Shown here: positions 33,443-42,181 of the stretch, piece after piece
Layout of the letters: each line of letters opens with the position of its first letter
Numbering within the stretch: position 1 is the stretch's first letter
Assembly (NCBI RefSeq): GCF_041261205.1
Contig: NZ_JBGCCH010000021.1
Coordinates: 62,001 to 126,000, forward strand
Length of the DNA: 64,000 nucleotides
DNA from: Catenulispora sp. MAP5-51
Lineage (GTDB): Bacteria; Actinomycetota; Actinomycetes; Streptomycetales; Catenulisporaceae
Direction: 5' to 3'
The notes under the pieces: generated by a model
Told to the model about the DNA's origin: nothing
What the model saw: only the letters and a program-made list of their open reading frames with translations
The model's database searches: none
Program-made: the position numbers and the translations under genes

Positions 33443-36400
33443 ATGCGAACCGCGGATCCCAGCCGCGAGCGCTTCGGCGCCGAGTTGGCGGCGGCGATCG
33501 ACCACGGCGGCCAGATGGGCAAGCAGTTCGCCGGGTACGACTGGGCCGGCCACAGCCTCGGCGAGCCCTCCGCCTGGCCGCCGCAGTGGCGCACGGCTGT
33601 CGCCACGGCCCTCACCTCGAAGTTCCCGATCGTGGTCTGGCTGGGGCCGCAGCTCCACCTGGTCTACAACGACGCCTACGTCCCCATGCTCGGAGAGAAG
33701 CATCCGGCCGCGTTGGGGGAGACCGGGGAAGCGGTGTGGTGGGACATCTGGCCCACCGTCGGCCCGATGCTCGCCGGGGTGATGGACACCGGTGAGGCCA
33801 CATGGTCGGCCGACCTGATGCTCGCGCTCGTCGCCGACGGCCGTCCCTGGGAGCGGTACTTCACCTTCGGCTACAACCCGATCATGGGTCAGACCGGGGA
33901 GCCGTGCGGGGTCTTCTGCGCGGTGACCGAGACCACCGAGCGGGTCCTGAGCGAACGCCGCATGCGCCTGTTGTCCGACATGGACGGGCAGCTGCTTCCT
34001 ACTCGGACGGCCCAGCAGGTGGTCGACGCCGCCGGCCGCGTATGCGACGGAAACCACCCGGACGTGCCCTTCCTGGCCGTCTACACCGACACTGGCGAGG
34101 GTGACGGCGACGCTCGGCTGACCGGGGCCACCGAGTCGGTCCGCGACCTGCTCCCGCCAGCCGTGCACACGCTGCTGCCCGAGCACGGCCTGCCGCCGGG
34201 CGCGGTCCACGAACTCGACGTGGGCCACGGCCCCCGCTCGCCGAGGGCCCATGCCTCCACCGCGCTGCTGATCCCTCTGCCCGGGCAGAACACCGAGGAC
34301 TACCTTCTGCTCGGCTTGAACCCGCACCGTCCGCTCGACTCCCAGTATCGGGAGTTCTGCCGCCTGCTGTCCGACCAGATCGCCGCCGCCCTGACCGCGG
34401 CCCGCTCGTTCGAGGGCGAACACGAGCGGGCGAACGCGCTGGCGCAGCTGGACGCGGCCAAGACCGTCTTCCTCACCAACACCAGCCACGAGTTCCGCAC
34501 CCCGCTCACCCTGGTCCTCGGCCCGCTGGAAGACACCCTGGCCACCGAGACCGACCCGGAGCGGCGCGAGACGCTGGAGACCGCGCTGCGCAACGCCGCC
34601 CGGCTGGAGCGCCTGGTCGACTCGCTGCTGCAGTTCGCACGCACCGAAGCCGGGCGTGCCCGGCCCCAGCCCGTCGCCCTGGATCTGGGGGCCTTGACGG
34701 CTCAGATCGCCTCCTCGTTCACCGAACTGTGTGCCCGCGCGGGTCTGGAGCTGGTGATCGACTGCGCCCCGACCCCGGCCGAGGTCGATCCGGAGATGTG
34801 GGAGACGATCGTCCTGAACCTGCTGTCGAACGCGGTGAAGTTCACCCCGGCCGGCCGGATCGGTGTTCGTGCCCGCCGCCGTCCGGACGGCGGGGTCGAG
34901 GTCACCGTGGCCGACACCGGCGTCGGCATCGCCCCCCACGACCAGAAGCACTTGTTCGAGCGCTTCTACCGGGCCGACAACTCCCGGACGCGCAGCGTCG
35001 AGGGCAGCGGGATCGGCCTGTCGCTGGTCCGCAGCCTCGTCGAACTCCACGGCGGGACCATCGGCGTCGACAGCACCCTCGACGAGGGCACGAGCGTCCG
35101 CATCGAGCTTCCGGCCGCGGCCGATCAGGACCTGGCCATCCCGTCCCACCCGGTGCCCGTCCTGCCCGCCAGGCACACGGACGCCTTCCTGGCCGAGGCG
35201 TCGAGCTGGATCGACGTCGCGCCCGGCCGGCGGCCGCGCGATGCGGGGGAGCGCCGGGAGCTCCGGGACCGGCCGACGGTGCTGATCGCCGACGACAACG
35301 CCGACATGCGCCGCCACCTGGAACGCATCTGCGCCGCGCACTGGAACGTCGAGACGGTGGGCGACGGCCGGGCCGCGCTGGCCCGGTTGCGCGCGCGCCG
35401 CCCCGACGTGCTGGTCACCGACGTCATGATGCCCGCCCTGGACGGGCTCGGCCTGGTCGCGGCGATCCGCGACGATCCCAAGCTCAGGAACCTGCCGGTG
35501 ATCATCCTGTCGGCCCGGGCCGGGATGGAGGAAGCCGGTACCGGCCTGGCCGCCGGAGCCGACGACTACCTGCCCAAACCCTTCCGGAGCACAGACCTCG
35601 TCAACCGGATCGCCGCCCGGCTGCACGCCGCCGGCCGCGAGCGCGACCGGCACCGGCGCCAACAGGCCCGGACCCGGCGTGCCGCGCTGCTGGGTGATCT
35701 CTCGGCCGCCGTCTCGGCCGCCGCCTCCACTCGCGACATCCTCACCGCCCTGCTGACCTCGCCCGCGGCGCTGGGGGCGACCACCGCGTGTCTGGGCATC
35801 CTGGACACGCAGCGCGCCGCCCTGCGCCTCACCCACGCCGAAGCGGACGGCGCGGACTCGGACGGCGAGGACACGGTCGAGCTCAGCGGGGGCGGACTGC
35901 TGGCGCGCGTCGCCCGCACCGGCGAATCGATCGTCGTCGAGGACACGGAGTCGGATCCTCGGTTCCCCACAGCCCTCGAGGGCCCCGACTTTGGTCCCGA
36001 CCGCGACCGTTCCCATGACAGCGACAGCGGCCCCGGCCCCGACCCCGGCCTGCTCCGCGCCCGCGCCGCGATCCTGCACCCGGTGCGCGACACCCGCGGC
36101 ATCGTCGTCGGTGTCCTGGCGCTGTCCTGGCCGGACCCGCGCGCCTTCACCGTCGAGGACCGCGACTTGGCGCTCGCCGCCGCGGCGGCCATCGGCCGCG
36201 CCCTGGAGCGCACCGACATCGCCGAACGCGAGCACCTCATCGCCATCGGCATGCAGGAACACCATCTCGACCTCGACCGGCGCTCCGGCGCCGCGGTCCT
36301 GGCCGCCCGGTACGAACCGGCGGCCGAGCTCATGCATGTCGGAGGCGACTGGTACCTCGCGGCCTCACCGCCCCGGGGGGACCAGGTCGCGGTGAGCGTC

Positions 36401-37387
36401 GGCGACGCCGTCGGCCACGGCCTGGCCTCGGCCACCGTGATGAGCCGGCTGCGCTCGGCGGCCGCGGCGGCCACCCTCACCGATCCCGACCCCCGACAGG
36501 TCATGCACCAGCTGGACAGCTACGCCGCGAGCATGCCCGACGCCACCTGCACCACGGTCTCCTACGCCCTGCTCGACGCGCGCACCGGCACTCTCGACTA
36601 CGCCTGCGCCGGGCATCCGTACCCGCTGCTGGTGACTGAGGACGGCACCACGCGCTACCTGACCGACGGACGCCGCCCGCCTCTGGCCGTCGGCGCCACC
36701 GGCTCTGTGCGACCCGGTCGTGACCACCTGCCGCCCGGCGCGCTGCTCCTGCTCTACACCGACGGCCTGATCGAGCGGCGCGGCGAGGACCTGGAGGCCG
36801 GTTTCGACCGCCTCGCCGAGGCCGCGGCAACCGCCGCCCGGCTGCCGGCCGAGCAGGCCTGCGGCTATCTGCTCAGTGCCCTCGCCCCGCCCGACGGCTT
36901 CCACGACGACGTGGCGGTCCTCGCCCTGCGCCCGGTCGGCACCACCTCCACCAGCCTGGTCGCCACCCATCCCGCCGACCCGGCCACGCTGCCGGGACTG
37001 CGGGACCGGATCAGATCCTGGCTCGAATCCCAGGAACTGGATCCCGCGACCGCCCACAACATCCTGGTGTGCACGGGCGAAGCCCTGGCCAGCGCGGTGG
37101 AGCACGGCGCGCACGCGAAGCCCAGACAGCACATCAGCCTGGAGATGTTCGCCGACGCTGACCTCATTCGCACCACGGTCACCGAACCGGGCCACTGGAC
37201 CAGCCAGACCCAACCGGATCAGGACGTTCCCGCAGCGAGTCTGACTCTCATTCGCGGGCTGTCAGACCACGCTCGCATCGATCGCGGCCCGCGCGGCACC
37301 TGCTACACCATGCACCACTGCCGCACCCCCGTCACCGAGCCGCAAGCCGCGTCGGCCACCGCCTCGCCGCATCGGCAAACGGGCTGA
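33443..37387 (+). CDS. Hybrid sensor: PAS-GAF-histidine kinase-receiver-GAF-SpoIIE-ATPase
   Basis: A 1314-residue cytoplasmic protein combining a two-component kinase with a partner-switching output. Order: PAS-like (about 45-170, IVVWLGPQLHLVYNDAY), GAF (about 190-325), HisKA with H349 in NTSHEFRTPLTLVLGP, HATPase (about 450-575, NLLSNAVKFTPAG and GSGIGLSLVRSLV), receiver (about 612-730, LIADDNADMR, D660 in VLVTDVMMP, YLPKPF), a second GAF (about 760-935), SpoIIE/PP2C (about 950-1145, GGDWYLA, GDAVGHGLASA, FHDDVAVL) and a C-terminal HATPase_c_2 (about 1165-1275). The last ATPase has GEALASAVEHG, a serine where the N-box asparagine should be. ATG at 33443 follows AAAGGGG. It could set the phosphorylation of STAS proteins here. 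Confidence 0.92.
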   Translation: MRTADPSRERFGAELAAAIDHGGQMGKQFAGYDWAGHSLGEPSAWPPQWRTAVATALTSKFPIVVWLGPQLHLVYNDAYVPMLGEKHPAALGETGEAVWWDIWPTVGPMLAGVMDTGEATWSADLMLALVADGRPWERYFTFGYNPIMGQTGEPCGVFCAVTETTERVLSERRMRLLSDMDGQLLPTRTAQQVVDAAGRVCDGNHPDVPFLAVYTDTGEGDGDARLTGATESVRDLLPPAVHTLLPEHGLPPGAVHELDVGHGPRSPRAHASTALLIPLPGQNTEDYLLLGLNPHRPLDSQYREFCRLLSDQIAAALTAARSFEGEHERANALAQLDAAKTVFLTNTSHEFRTPLTLVLGPLEDTLATETDPERRETLETALRNAARLERLVDSLLQFARTEAGRARPQPVALDLGALTAQIASSFTELCARAGLELVIDCAPTPAEVDPEMWETIVLNLLSNAVKFTPAGRIGVRARRRPDGGVEVTVADTGVGIAPHDQKHLFERFYRADNSRTRSVEGSGIGLSLVRSLVELHGGTIGVDSTLDEGTSVRIELPAAADQDLAIPSHPVPVLPARHTDAFLAEASSWIDVAPGRRPRDAGERRELRDRPTVLIADDNADMRRHLERICAAHWNVETVGDGRAALARLRARRPDVLVTDVMMPALDGLGLVAAIRDDPKLRNLPVIILSARAGMEEAGTGLAAGADDYLPKPFRSTDLVNRIAARLHAAGRERDRHRRQQARTRRAALLGDLSAAVSAAASTRDILTALLTSPAALGATTACLGILDTQRAALRLTHAEADGADSDGEDTVELSGGGLLARVARTGESIVVEDTESDPRFPTALEGPDFGPDRDRSHDSDSGPGPDPGLLRARAAILHPVRDTRGIVVGVLALSWPDPRAFTVEDRDLALAAAAAIGRALERTDIAEREHLIAIGMQEHHLDLDRRSGAAVLAARYEPAAELMHVGGDWYLAASPPRGDQVAVSVGDAVGHGLASATVMSRLRSAAAAATLTDPDPRQVMHQLDSYAASMPDATCTTVSYALLDARTGTLDYACAGHPYPLLVTEDGTTRYLTDGRRPPLAVGATGSVRPGRDHLPPGALLLLYTDGLIERRGEDLEAGFDRLAEAAATAARLPAEQACGYLLSALAPPDGFHDDVAVLALRPVGTTSTSLVATHPADPATLPGLRDRIRSWLESQELDPATAHNILVCTGEALASAVEHGAHAKPRQHISLEMFADADLIRTTVTEPGHWTSQTQPDQDVPAASLTLIRGLSDHARIDRGPRGTCYTMHHCRTPVTEPQAASATASPHRQTG

Positions 37388-37408
37388 CCAGCGGCGAGGA
37401 CTCGGCCC

Positions 37409-37433
37409 GTTTGCGTCCCGGAGTCCCGGGCAC
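37409..37433 (+). promoter_or_regulatory. SigB/SigF-type promoter
   Basis: GTTT (37409-37412), 15 bp, GGGCAC (37428-37433), 37 bp before the small membrane gene at 37471. Confidence 0.65.
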
Positions 37434-37470
37434 GATGATCGATTCAATTGGCCGGCGAAGGGAGCGGGTC

Positions 37471-37644
37471 ATGCCCACGGATGGCCCGAACAACGTTTCC
37501 CCGTTGCTGCTGCCCGGGGTGATCCTCGGCGGTGTGCTGCTGTTGATCGGCGGGATCACCACCGGAAGCGTCTCGACCGTCATTCTCGCGCTGGTCGTGA
37601 CCGCTGTTCTGACGTGGACCATCGCGAGGCGGAACCGTACGTGA
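37471..37644 (+). CDS. Small two-helix membrane protein
   Basis: 57 residues: a polar nine-residue start, LLLPGVILGGVLLLIGGI, a short turn, VILALVVTAVLTWTIA and a basic end. GAAGGGAGCGGG precedes the ATG. Its SigB-type promoter and its make-up class it with the stress-type membrane peptides at 26803 and 28301. Its stop overlaps the first of three 23-bp repeats. Confidence 0.7.
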   Translation: MPTDGPNNVSPLLLPGVILGGVLLLIGGITTGSVSTVILALVVTAVLTWTIARRNRT

Positions 37645-37711
37645 CGCGGGGCCGCGGTGCCGTCGGACGCGGGGCCGCGGTGCCGTCGGACGCGGCGCCG
37701 CGGTGCCGTCG
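37643..37711. repeat. Three 23-bp tandem repeats
   Basis: Three contiguous copies starting GACGCGGGGCCGCGGTGC; the third has one C for G. They fill the gap between two convergent genes and may serve as a terminator region. Confidence 0.8.
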
Positions 37712-37718
37712 GGCGCGC

Positions 37719-38066
37719 CTAAGCCGCCGGATCCTCTTGCGCTCGCCCCGACGGCTCGACCTCGGTGAGCTCGAACAGGTCCGTGGCGACGGCCAGCGCC
37801 AGCACGCGGACCACCGGCTTCGACGGGGCGGCCAGGGCGAAGGAGTGGCCGGCGTCCAGGACGGCCTGCCGGAGCTCGACCAGGACCCGAAGGCCCATCG
37901 AGTCCATGAAGGTCACCTCGGAGCACTCCAGGACCACATCGGTGCCCTGGCGGGCCCAGGCTTCGGCCTGGGCCTGGAACCGGGGGTGGGCTGCCAGATC
38001 GAGGTCTCCGGCGACGCTGGCGACCAGACGACGCTCCGCCTGTCGCGTTGAGCAGGTGAATCCCAT
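37719..38066 (-). CDS. STAS-domain anti-sigma factor antagonist
   Basis: A 115-residue STAS protein: VASVAGDLDLAAHPRF, VVLECSEVTFMDSMGLRVLVEL with the phosphorylatable serine, and FALAAPSKPVVRVLAL. It is closest in pattern to the STAS protein at 19942 (both FxDSMGLRVLV), and both genes share a 28-bp element in their divergent upstream regions. Divergent from the winged-helix gene at 38198. Confidence 0.9.
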   Translation of the reverse strand: MGFTCSTRQAERRLVASVAGDLDLAAHPRFQAQAEAWARQGTDVVLECSEVTFMDSMGLRVLVELRQAVLDAGHSFALAAPSKPVVRVLALAVATDLFELTEVEPSGRAQEDPAA

Positions 38067-38076
38067 TTGTACCCTC

Positions 38077-38100
38077 CCTACCGTCCTACCGTCCTACCGT
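38077..38100. repeat. Three 8-bp tandem repeats
   Basis: CCTACCGT three times without gaps, with a further TACCGTCC at 38105, in the leader region of the STAS gene. Confidence 0.7.
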
Positions 38101-38137
38101 CGTGTACCGTCCTCCACCCTGGCTTCCCGGCGGTGAC

Positions 38138-38165
38138 CTGTCAAGAATTGCATGAAATATGTTTC
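38138..38165. promoter_or_regulatory. Shared STAS-locus element, copy 2
   Basis: CTGTCAA, N6, CATGAAATATGTTTC. Twenty of the 22 fixed positions are identical to the element at 20362-20389. It lies between a STAS gene and a divergent gene, as does copy 1. Confidence 0.55.
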
Positions 38166-38197
38166 GCTATCGGGCTGCGGCGAGTAGGGTCGGCGCC

Positions 38198-38569
38198 ATG
38201 GCTCGGCACGGCAAAGAAGGGTCCTGGACCCTGCTCACCTCCCACGGCCATGTCCTGGTGGAGATCGCACGCAACCCCGAGGCCATGATCAGGGAGCTCG
38301 CCGCCGCGTCCGGGATCACCGAACGGGCGACCATCCTGATCGTTTCGGACCTGGTCGACGCCGGCTATGTGACGCGCGAGCGCGTAGGCCGGCGCAACCA
38401 CTATGAGCTGCACCTGGACGCCGGATTCCGGCACGCCTCGCAGGACGGTCTGCGGATCGGGCCGTTCTTGGATCTGCTCACCGAGGGCCGGCTGTCGCAA
38501 AAGGATGTGCTGTACCTGATCGACGAGCCGTTGACCCTGCCGACGGCACAGGGTGCCGGGGAGCCGTAG
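38198..38569 (+). CDS. Winged-helix DNA-binding protein (MarR-like)
   Basis: A 123-residue protein. The first 75 residues form a winged helix: SWTLLTSHGHVLVEIARNPEAMIRELAAASGITERATILIVSDLV, then AGYVTRERVGRRNHYELH as the wing. The C-terminal 45 residues are helical. Small single-domain regulators of this kind are common in actinomycetes beside stress genes. It is 9 bp upstream of the carbonic anhydrase gene and likely in one transcript with it. Confidence 0.8.
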   Translation: MARHGKEGSWTLLTSHGHVLVEIARNPEAMIRELAAASGITERATILIVSDLVDAGYVTRERVGRRNHYELHLDAGFRHASQDGLRIGPFLDLLTEGRLSQKDVLYLIDEPLTLPTAQGAGEP

Positions 38570-38578
38570 CCTGACCGC

Positions 38579-39223
38579 ATGACGCATGCCTCCGAACTCA
38601 CGCCGGACGAGGCGTTCGCGATGCTCATGGCCGGCAACCGGCGCTTCGTCGACGGCACGCCCGAGCACCCGAACCAGGACGCCGAGCGCCGCGCCGAGCT
38701 GGCCCCGGGGCAGGCGCCGTTCGCGGTGCTGTTCGGCTGCTCCGACTCCCGGCTGGCCGCCGAGATCATCTTCGACCGGGGTCTGGGCGACCTGTTCGTG
38801 GTCCGCACCGCCGGCCACGTCTTCGGCCCGGAGGTGCTGGGCAGCATCGAGTACGGAGTGTCCGTGCTGCGCTGTCCGCTCGTGGTGGTGCTCGGCCACG
38901 ACTCCTGCGGCGCGGTCGCGGCGGCCCGTCAGGCGGTGGAGGAAGGCGTCCCGGCCCCGGGGTACGTGCGCGATGTCATCGAGAAGGTCACCCCGTCGGT
39001 GCTGGCGGCCCGGGCTGCCGGCCACACCGAGGACCGCGACTACATCGCTGAGCAGATACGGCACACCGTGCACCTGTTGTTGGAACGCTCGCGGGTCTTG
39101 TCCGACGCCGTGGCAGACGGTTCCGTCTCCGTCGCGGGCATGGCCTACCGGCTCGTCGACGGCACCGCCGAACTGATCACGCTCAACGGAACCGATCACG
39201 ACGACAGCACATCTGCGCGATAG
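38579..39223 (+). CDS. Beta-class carbonic anhydrase
   Basis: A 214-residue enzyme. Zinc ligands are in FGCSDSR (cysteine, with the Asp-Arg dyad) and VVVLGHDSCGAV (histidine and cysteine). It opens with the family helix LTPDEAFAMLMAGNRRFV and has NTAGH-like VRTAGHVFGPEVLGSIEYGV. It interconverts carbon dioxide and bicarbonate in the cytoplasm. Probably an operon with the winged-helix gene 9 bp upstream. Confidence 0.95.
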   Translation: MTHASELTPDEAFAMLMAGNRRFVDGTPEHPNQDAERRAELAPGQAPFAVLFGCSDSRLAAEIIFDRGLGDLFVVRTAGHVFGPEVLGSIEYGVSVLRCPLVVVLGHDSCGAVAAARQAVEEGVPAPGYVRDVIEKVTPSVLAARAAGHTEDRDYIAEQIRHTVHLLLERSRVLSDAVADGSVSVAGMAYRLVDGTAELITLNGTDHDDSTSAR

Positions 39224-39358
39224 CTGTTTGAGTCGCCGGAAAACGGTAACCGGCTTATCACCCCCCACGGGGGCCACACCGAAGCCACCGAGCGGGACAC
39301 CCGACGCGCTTCGAAAGCTGTCAGAGTTCCGTCGGGCCGACAATGGCGAGGTGAGAGT

Positions 39359-40336
39359 GTGAGCGGGACTGCTCTTGCTGTTCGGGCTCCCGCACCAACG
39401 GATCCGTTTCGGCATGAGGCTTTCCTGTACTCCGGCAGTGAGCACTTCCTGGCCGGAGTGTCCGCGTTCGTGCGCAGTGCGTTGGCGGCGCAGGAAGCGA
39501 TCCTGGTCGCGGTCGTCGAGCCGCAGGCCGTACTGCTGCGCGAAGCGCTGGGCGCCGACGCCGACCGCGTCGGGTTCCTCGACATGGAGCACCTCGGCCG
39601 CAACCCGGCGCGGATCATCCCGGCCTGGCAGGACTGGGTCGACAAGAACGCCTCGTCGGCGCGGGGATTCCGGGGGATCAGCGAAGCGGTCTGGCCCGGC
39701 CGCACGCCGAGCGAACTGGCCGAGTGCTGGCAACACGAACGCCTCCTGAACACCGCCTTCGACGGCGGTCCCGGCTGGTGGCTGCTGTGTCCCTACGACA
39801 TCGGCGCCCTGCCCGCGCCGTCCGTCGACACCGCGAACGGCTGCCACCCCAGCGTCGTCGACCGCGACATCCGAAGGCCCGGCGCCGGCTATCCGTCCGC
39901 CGGATTCGTCCACCCCGCCCTGTCCGACGAAGCGTTGGACGAGCCCTCGGTCCCGGTGTGGGAACTCGGCTTCGACATGGCAGACCTGGGCCGGCTCCGC
40001 GACGTGGTCACCGAGTTCGCCAAGACGCTGGAGGGCGACCGCAGAGCGGACGACGCGGCCCTGGTCGTCAGCGAACTGGCGGCGAACAGCATCAAGTACG
40101 GCGGGGGAGCCGGCGTGCTCCGGCTGTGGCACGAGGAGCAGGATCTGATCTGTGAAGTGCGGGACCGAGGCCTGATCACCGACCCGCTGGCCGGGCAGCG
40201 CCGCCCCACCGGTCTGGGCGGCAAGGCCGGGCTGTGGATCTCGAACCGGGTGTGCGACCTGCTGCAGATCCGCTCGGCGGCGGGAGCGGGCACCGTCGTG
40301 CGCGCACGCTTCGGGGGATCCGCCGACACGGCGTGA
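39359..40336 (+). CDS. MEDS-domain sensor fused to anti-sigma-type ATPase
   Basis: A 325-residue protein. Residues about 15-180 are a MEDS domain (FRHEAFLYSGSEHFLAGVSAFV, LYR-like WWLLCPYD), usually linked to methanogen/methylotroph DcmR-type sensing. Residues about 205-320 are HATPase_c_2 with an intact N-box (LVVSELAANSIKYGGG) and GLGGKAGLWISNRVCDLLQI. The pair occurs in actinobacterial partner-switching kinases. The GTG at 39359 follows GAGGTGAGAG. A possible stress promoter, GTTT (39226-39229), 15 bp, GGTAAC, lies upstream. Confidence 0.88.
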   Translation: MSGTALAVRAPAPTDPFRHEAFLYSGSEHFLAGVSAFVRSALAAQEAILVAVVEPQAVLLREALGADADRVGFLDMEHLGRNPARIIPAWQDWVDKNASSARGFRGISEAVWPGRTPSELAECWQHERLLNTAFDGGPGWWLLCPYDIGALPAPSVDTANGCHPSVVDRDIRRPGAGYPSAGFVHPALSDEALDEPSVPVWELGFDMADLGRLRDVVTEFAKTLEGDRRADDAALVVSELAANSIKYGGGAGVLRLWHEEQDLICEVRDRGLITDPLAGQRRPTGLGGKAGLWISNRVCDLLQIRSAAGAGTVVRARFGGSADTA

Positions 40337-40469
40337 TGGTGCCGGCGTGAGGGCGCCGAAGTCACGATCGGATCACGGATCCGGCGCGAGGTAATCCTCG
40401 TCGGCCGCGATGGCATCAATCAGGGTGACCGCGATTGTCGCGATCTGTATCAGCGGGGGAGACCGGGCC

Positions 40470-41747
40470 ATGGCGGCTCTTTCAAAACGCACTGTCATCA
40501 TCGCCACGGCCGTCGTCGTGGCTGCCACGGCCGGCACCGCTGTGGCGGTGAGCGCGAGCGGCTCGGGCGGGACCCACAAGGCGGACGCCGCGTCCGACGC
40601 CACGTCCACCGGCGCGTCACCCACCGCCCCGGGCGCCCCGGCCACGTCTGGGACGGAATCCGCGGGGGCGGTTGCGGCCACCACCGATGCGTCCGCGTCC
40701 CCGACACCCACCGCGGCGACTCCGACATCCGGCGCGGCCGGCGCGGCCGGAGCCCTCGGTGCCTTCGCCGACGACGGCACCTCGCCGCTGACCGAGTTCC
40801 CGAGCCTGGTGAAGTTCAGCCAGGCCCTGGGCGGCGCCACCCACATCGTCACCACCATCGACCCCCGCTACCAGCGCGCCGCCGCGAGCGCCGTCTCGGC
40901 GAAGCCGCTGTCCGGGATGGTCGTCCTCCAAGCGGACACGGGCAAGATCCTGGCCATGGCCAGCAACGGTCCGGCCGACCTCGCCTACCACGCGGCGCGC
41001 GCCCCGGGCTCGACGTTCAAGGTGGTCACCGCCGAAGCCCTGCTGCGCGGCGGGATGACACCGGATTCCCCCGCACCCTGTCCGTCGAAGGACAAGACCT
41101 ACCCGATCACCAACGACGAGACCAGCACCGTCAATCTCCAGGCGACACTCCGCTGGGGCTTCGTCAACTCCTGCAACACCTCCTTCACCGGCCTGTTCGA
41201 CAAGGCCGCCAAGACCCCGGTGTCCCAGGAGTCGACGAACTACTTCGGGCTGAACCAGCCATGGGACCTGGGCCTGGGCGCGACGCTCTACGGCGTCGAC
41301 AGCGGAGCCACGGCCAACGTCCCACCCGCCACGGGCCAGGACTTCGCCGCAGAGCTCTTCGGCCAGGGCCAGATCACCATGTCCCCGCTGAACATGGCCT
41401 CGGTCGTCGCGACAGTGGACGCCGGGCAGTTCCACCAGCCGTACCTCGTCTCCGGCACCACACCCACCGCGCACGCGCAGCCGCTGAGCCGCACCGTCGA
41501 CACCGACCTGAAGAGCATGATGCGCGAAGTCGTCACCGAGGGGACGGCGTACAAGTCGCTGTCGGCCGTGTCCCCACCGGTCAGCGCGAAGACCGGCACC
41601 GCACAGGCCTCCGACGGCGAGGACAGCTGGATGATCGCCTTCCAGGGCGACGTCGCGGTGGCATGCCTCGTCGAGGACGGCGGCTTCGGCGACGCGGCGG
41701 CGGGGCCGGAGATCGCGGCGATGCTGAACGCGGCGAACGGGCATTAG
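40470..41747 (+). CDS. Penicillin-binding protein transpeptidase (class B-like, short)
   Basis: A 425-residue protein: one N-terminal membrane helix (VIIATAVVVAATAGTAVAV), a Thr/Ser/Pro/Ala-rich linker (about 35-115), then a transpeptidase domain. Active-site motifs are APGSTFKVV (SxxK), NSCNTS (SxN) and AKTGTAQ (KTG). The usual N-terminal dimerisation domain of PbpA/FtsI is absent, so this is a small penicillin-binding or D,D-transpeptidase protein acting outside the membrane. GGGGGAGA precedes the ATG at 40470. Confidence 0.88.
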   Translation: MAALSKRTVIIATAVVVAATAGTAVAVSASGSGGTHKADAASDATSTGASPTAPGAPATSGTESAGAVAATTDASASPTPTAATPTSGAAGAAGALGAFADDGTSPLTEFPSLVKFSQALGGATHIVTTIDPRYQRAAASAVSAKPLSGMVVLQADTGKILAMASNGPADLAYHAARAPGSTFKVVTAEALLRGGMTPDSPAPCPSKDKTYPITNDETSTVNLQATLRWGFVNSCNTSFTGLFDKAAKTPVSQESTNYFGLNQPWDLGLGATLYGVDSGATANVPPATGQDFAAELFGQGQITMSPLNMASVVATVDAGQFHQPYLVSGTTPTAHAQPLSRTVDTDLKSMMREVVTEGTAYKSLSAVSPPVSAKTGTAQASDGEDSWMIAFQGDVAVACLVEDGGFGDAAAGPEIAAMLNAANGH

Positions 41748-41941
41748 GTGCGACTTGCGCCCACTTATCTGAACCTTGCCTTGGCGCGCCGCCATGATGT
41801 CGATGGTCGGCCGGTCGTCTTCCGAGGTGGCTCCGGCGCTCTTCCCGGCGGGAGCGCCGCCGGCCAGCCGGGCCGCGAGCAGCTGCTTGCCGATCTCAGT
41901 GCCCTTACGGCTGTCGGCCTGCGCCTTGGTGAACAGCTCGA

Positions 41942-42153
41942 CTATTTCGGTGTCGTTGTCCCGACCAGGTCTTTCTCCCGGTCGGTATGGACGCCCTCGT
42001 CCGGTGCGATCAACCGTCCGGAGCGTTCCGTGCCTACCTGGCCGTCCTGCAGGTCCTCAGCGTCTTCGGCGCGCTCCGGGCCTGCCTCGGTACCTCCTCC
42101 GCGGTGTCATAGTTCTCCGGATCGATGGCGCTGTCGGGTTCGTTGTCGCTCAT
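41942..42153 (-). pseudogene. DUF5709-like remnant with frameshift and deletions
   Basis: From the ATG at 42153 the frame reads MSDNEPDSAIDPENYDTAEE, then must shift near 42085 to continue ERAEDAEDLQDGQVGTERSG and RLIAPDEGVHTDREKDLVG before a TAG at 41942. GRLxAPDEGxHxDxEKDL is the DUF5709 signature. The middle of the family and its last ~20 residues are missing. A stress-type promoter remnant (GTTT, 15 bp, GGTCAC at 42187-42163) lies upstream. Between 41748 and 41941 a minus-strand frame (ELFTKAQADSRKGTEIGKQL) looks protein-like but is not recognised. Confidence 0.65.
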
Positions 42154-42181
42154 CCGCGCCGTGTGACCGGCGGTCGGCGGA

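Noticed and set aside
33359-36337. 992-codon minus-strand frame antisense to the hybrid kinase
   Set aside because: No motif is present, and the plus frame holds seven recognisable domains.
41748-41941. Minus-strand stretch thought to be the C-terminus of a Ku protein
   Set aside because: The pattern KGTEIGKQLLAARLAGG is suggestive only; no firm Ku motif is present, so no call was made.
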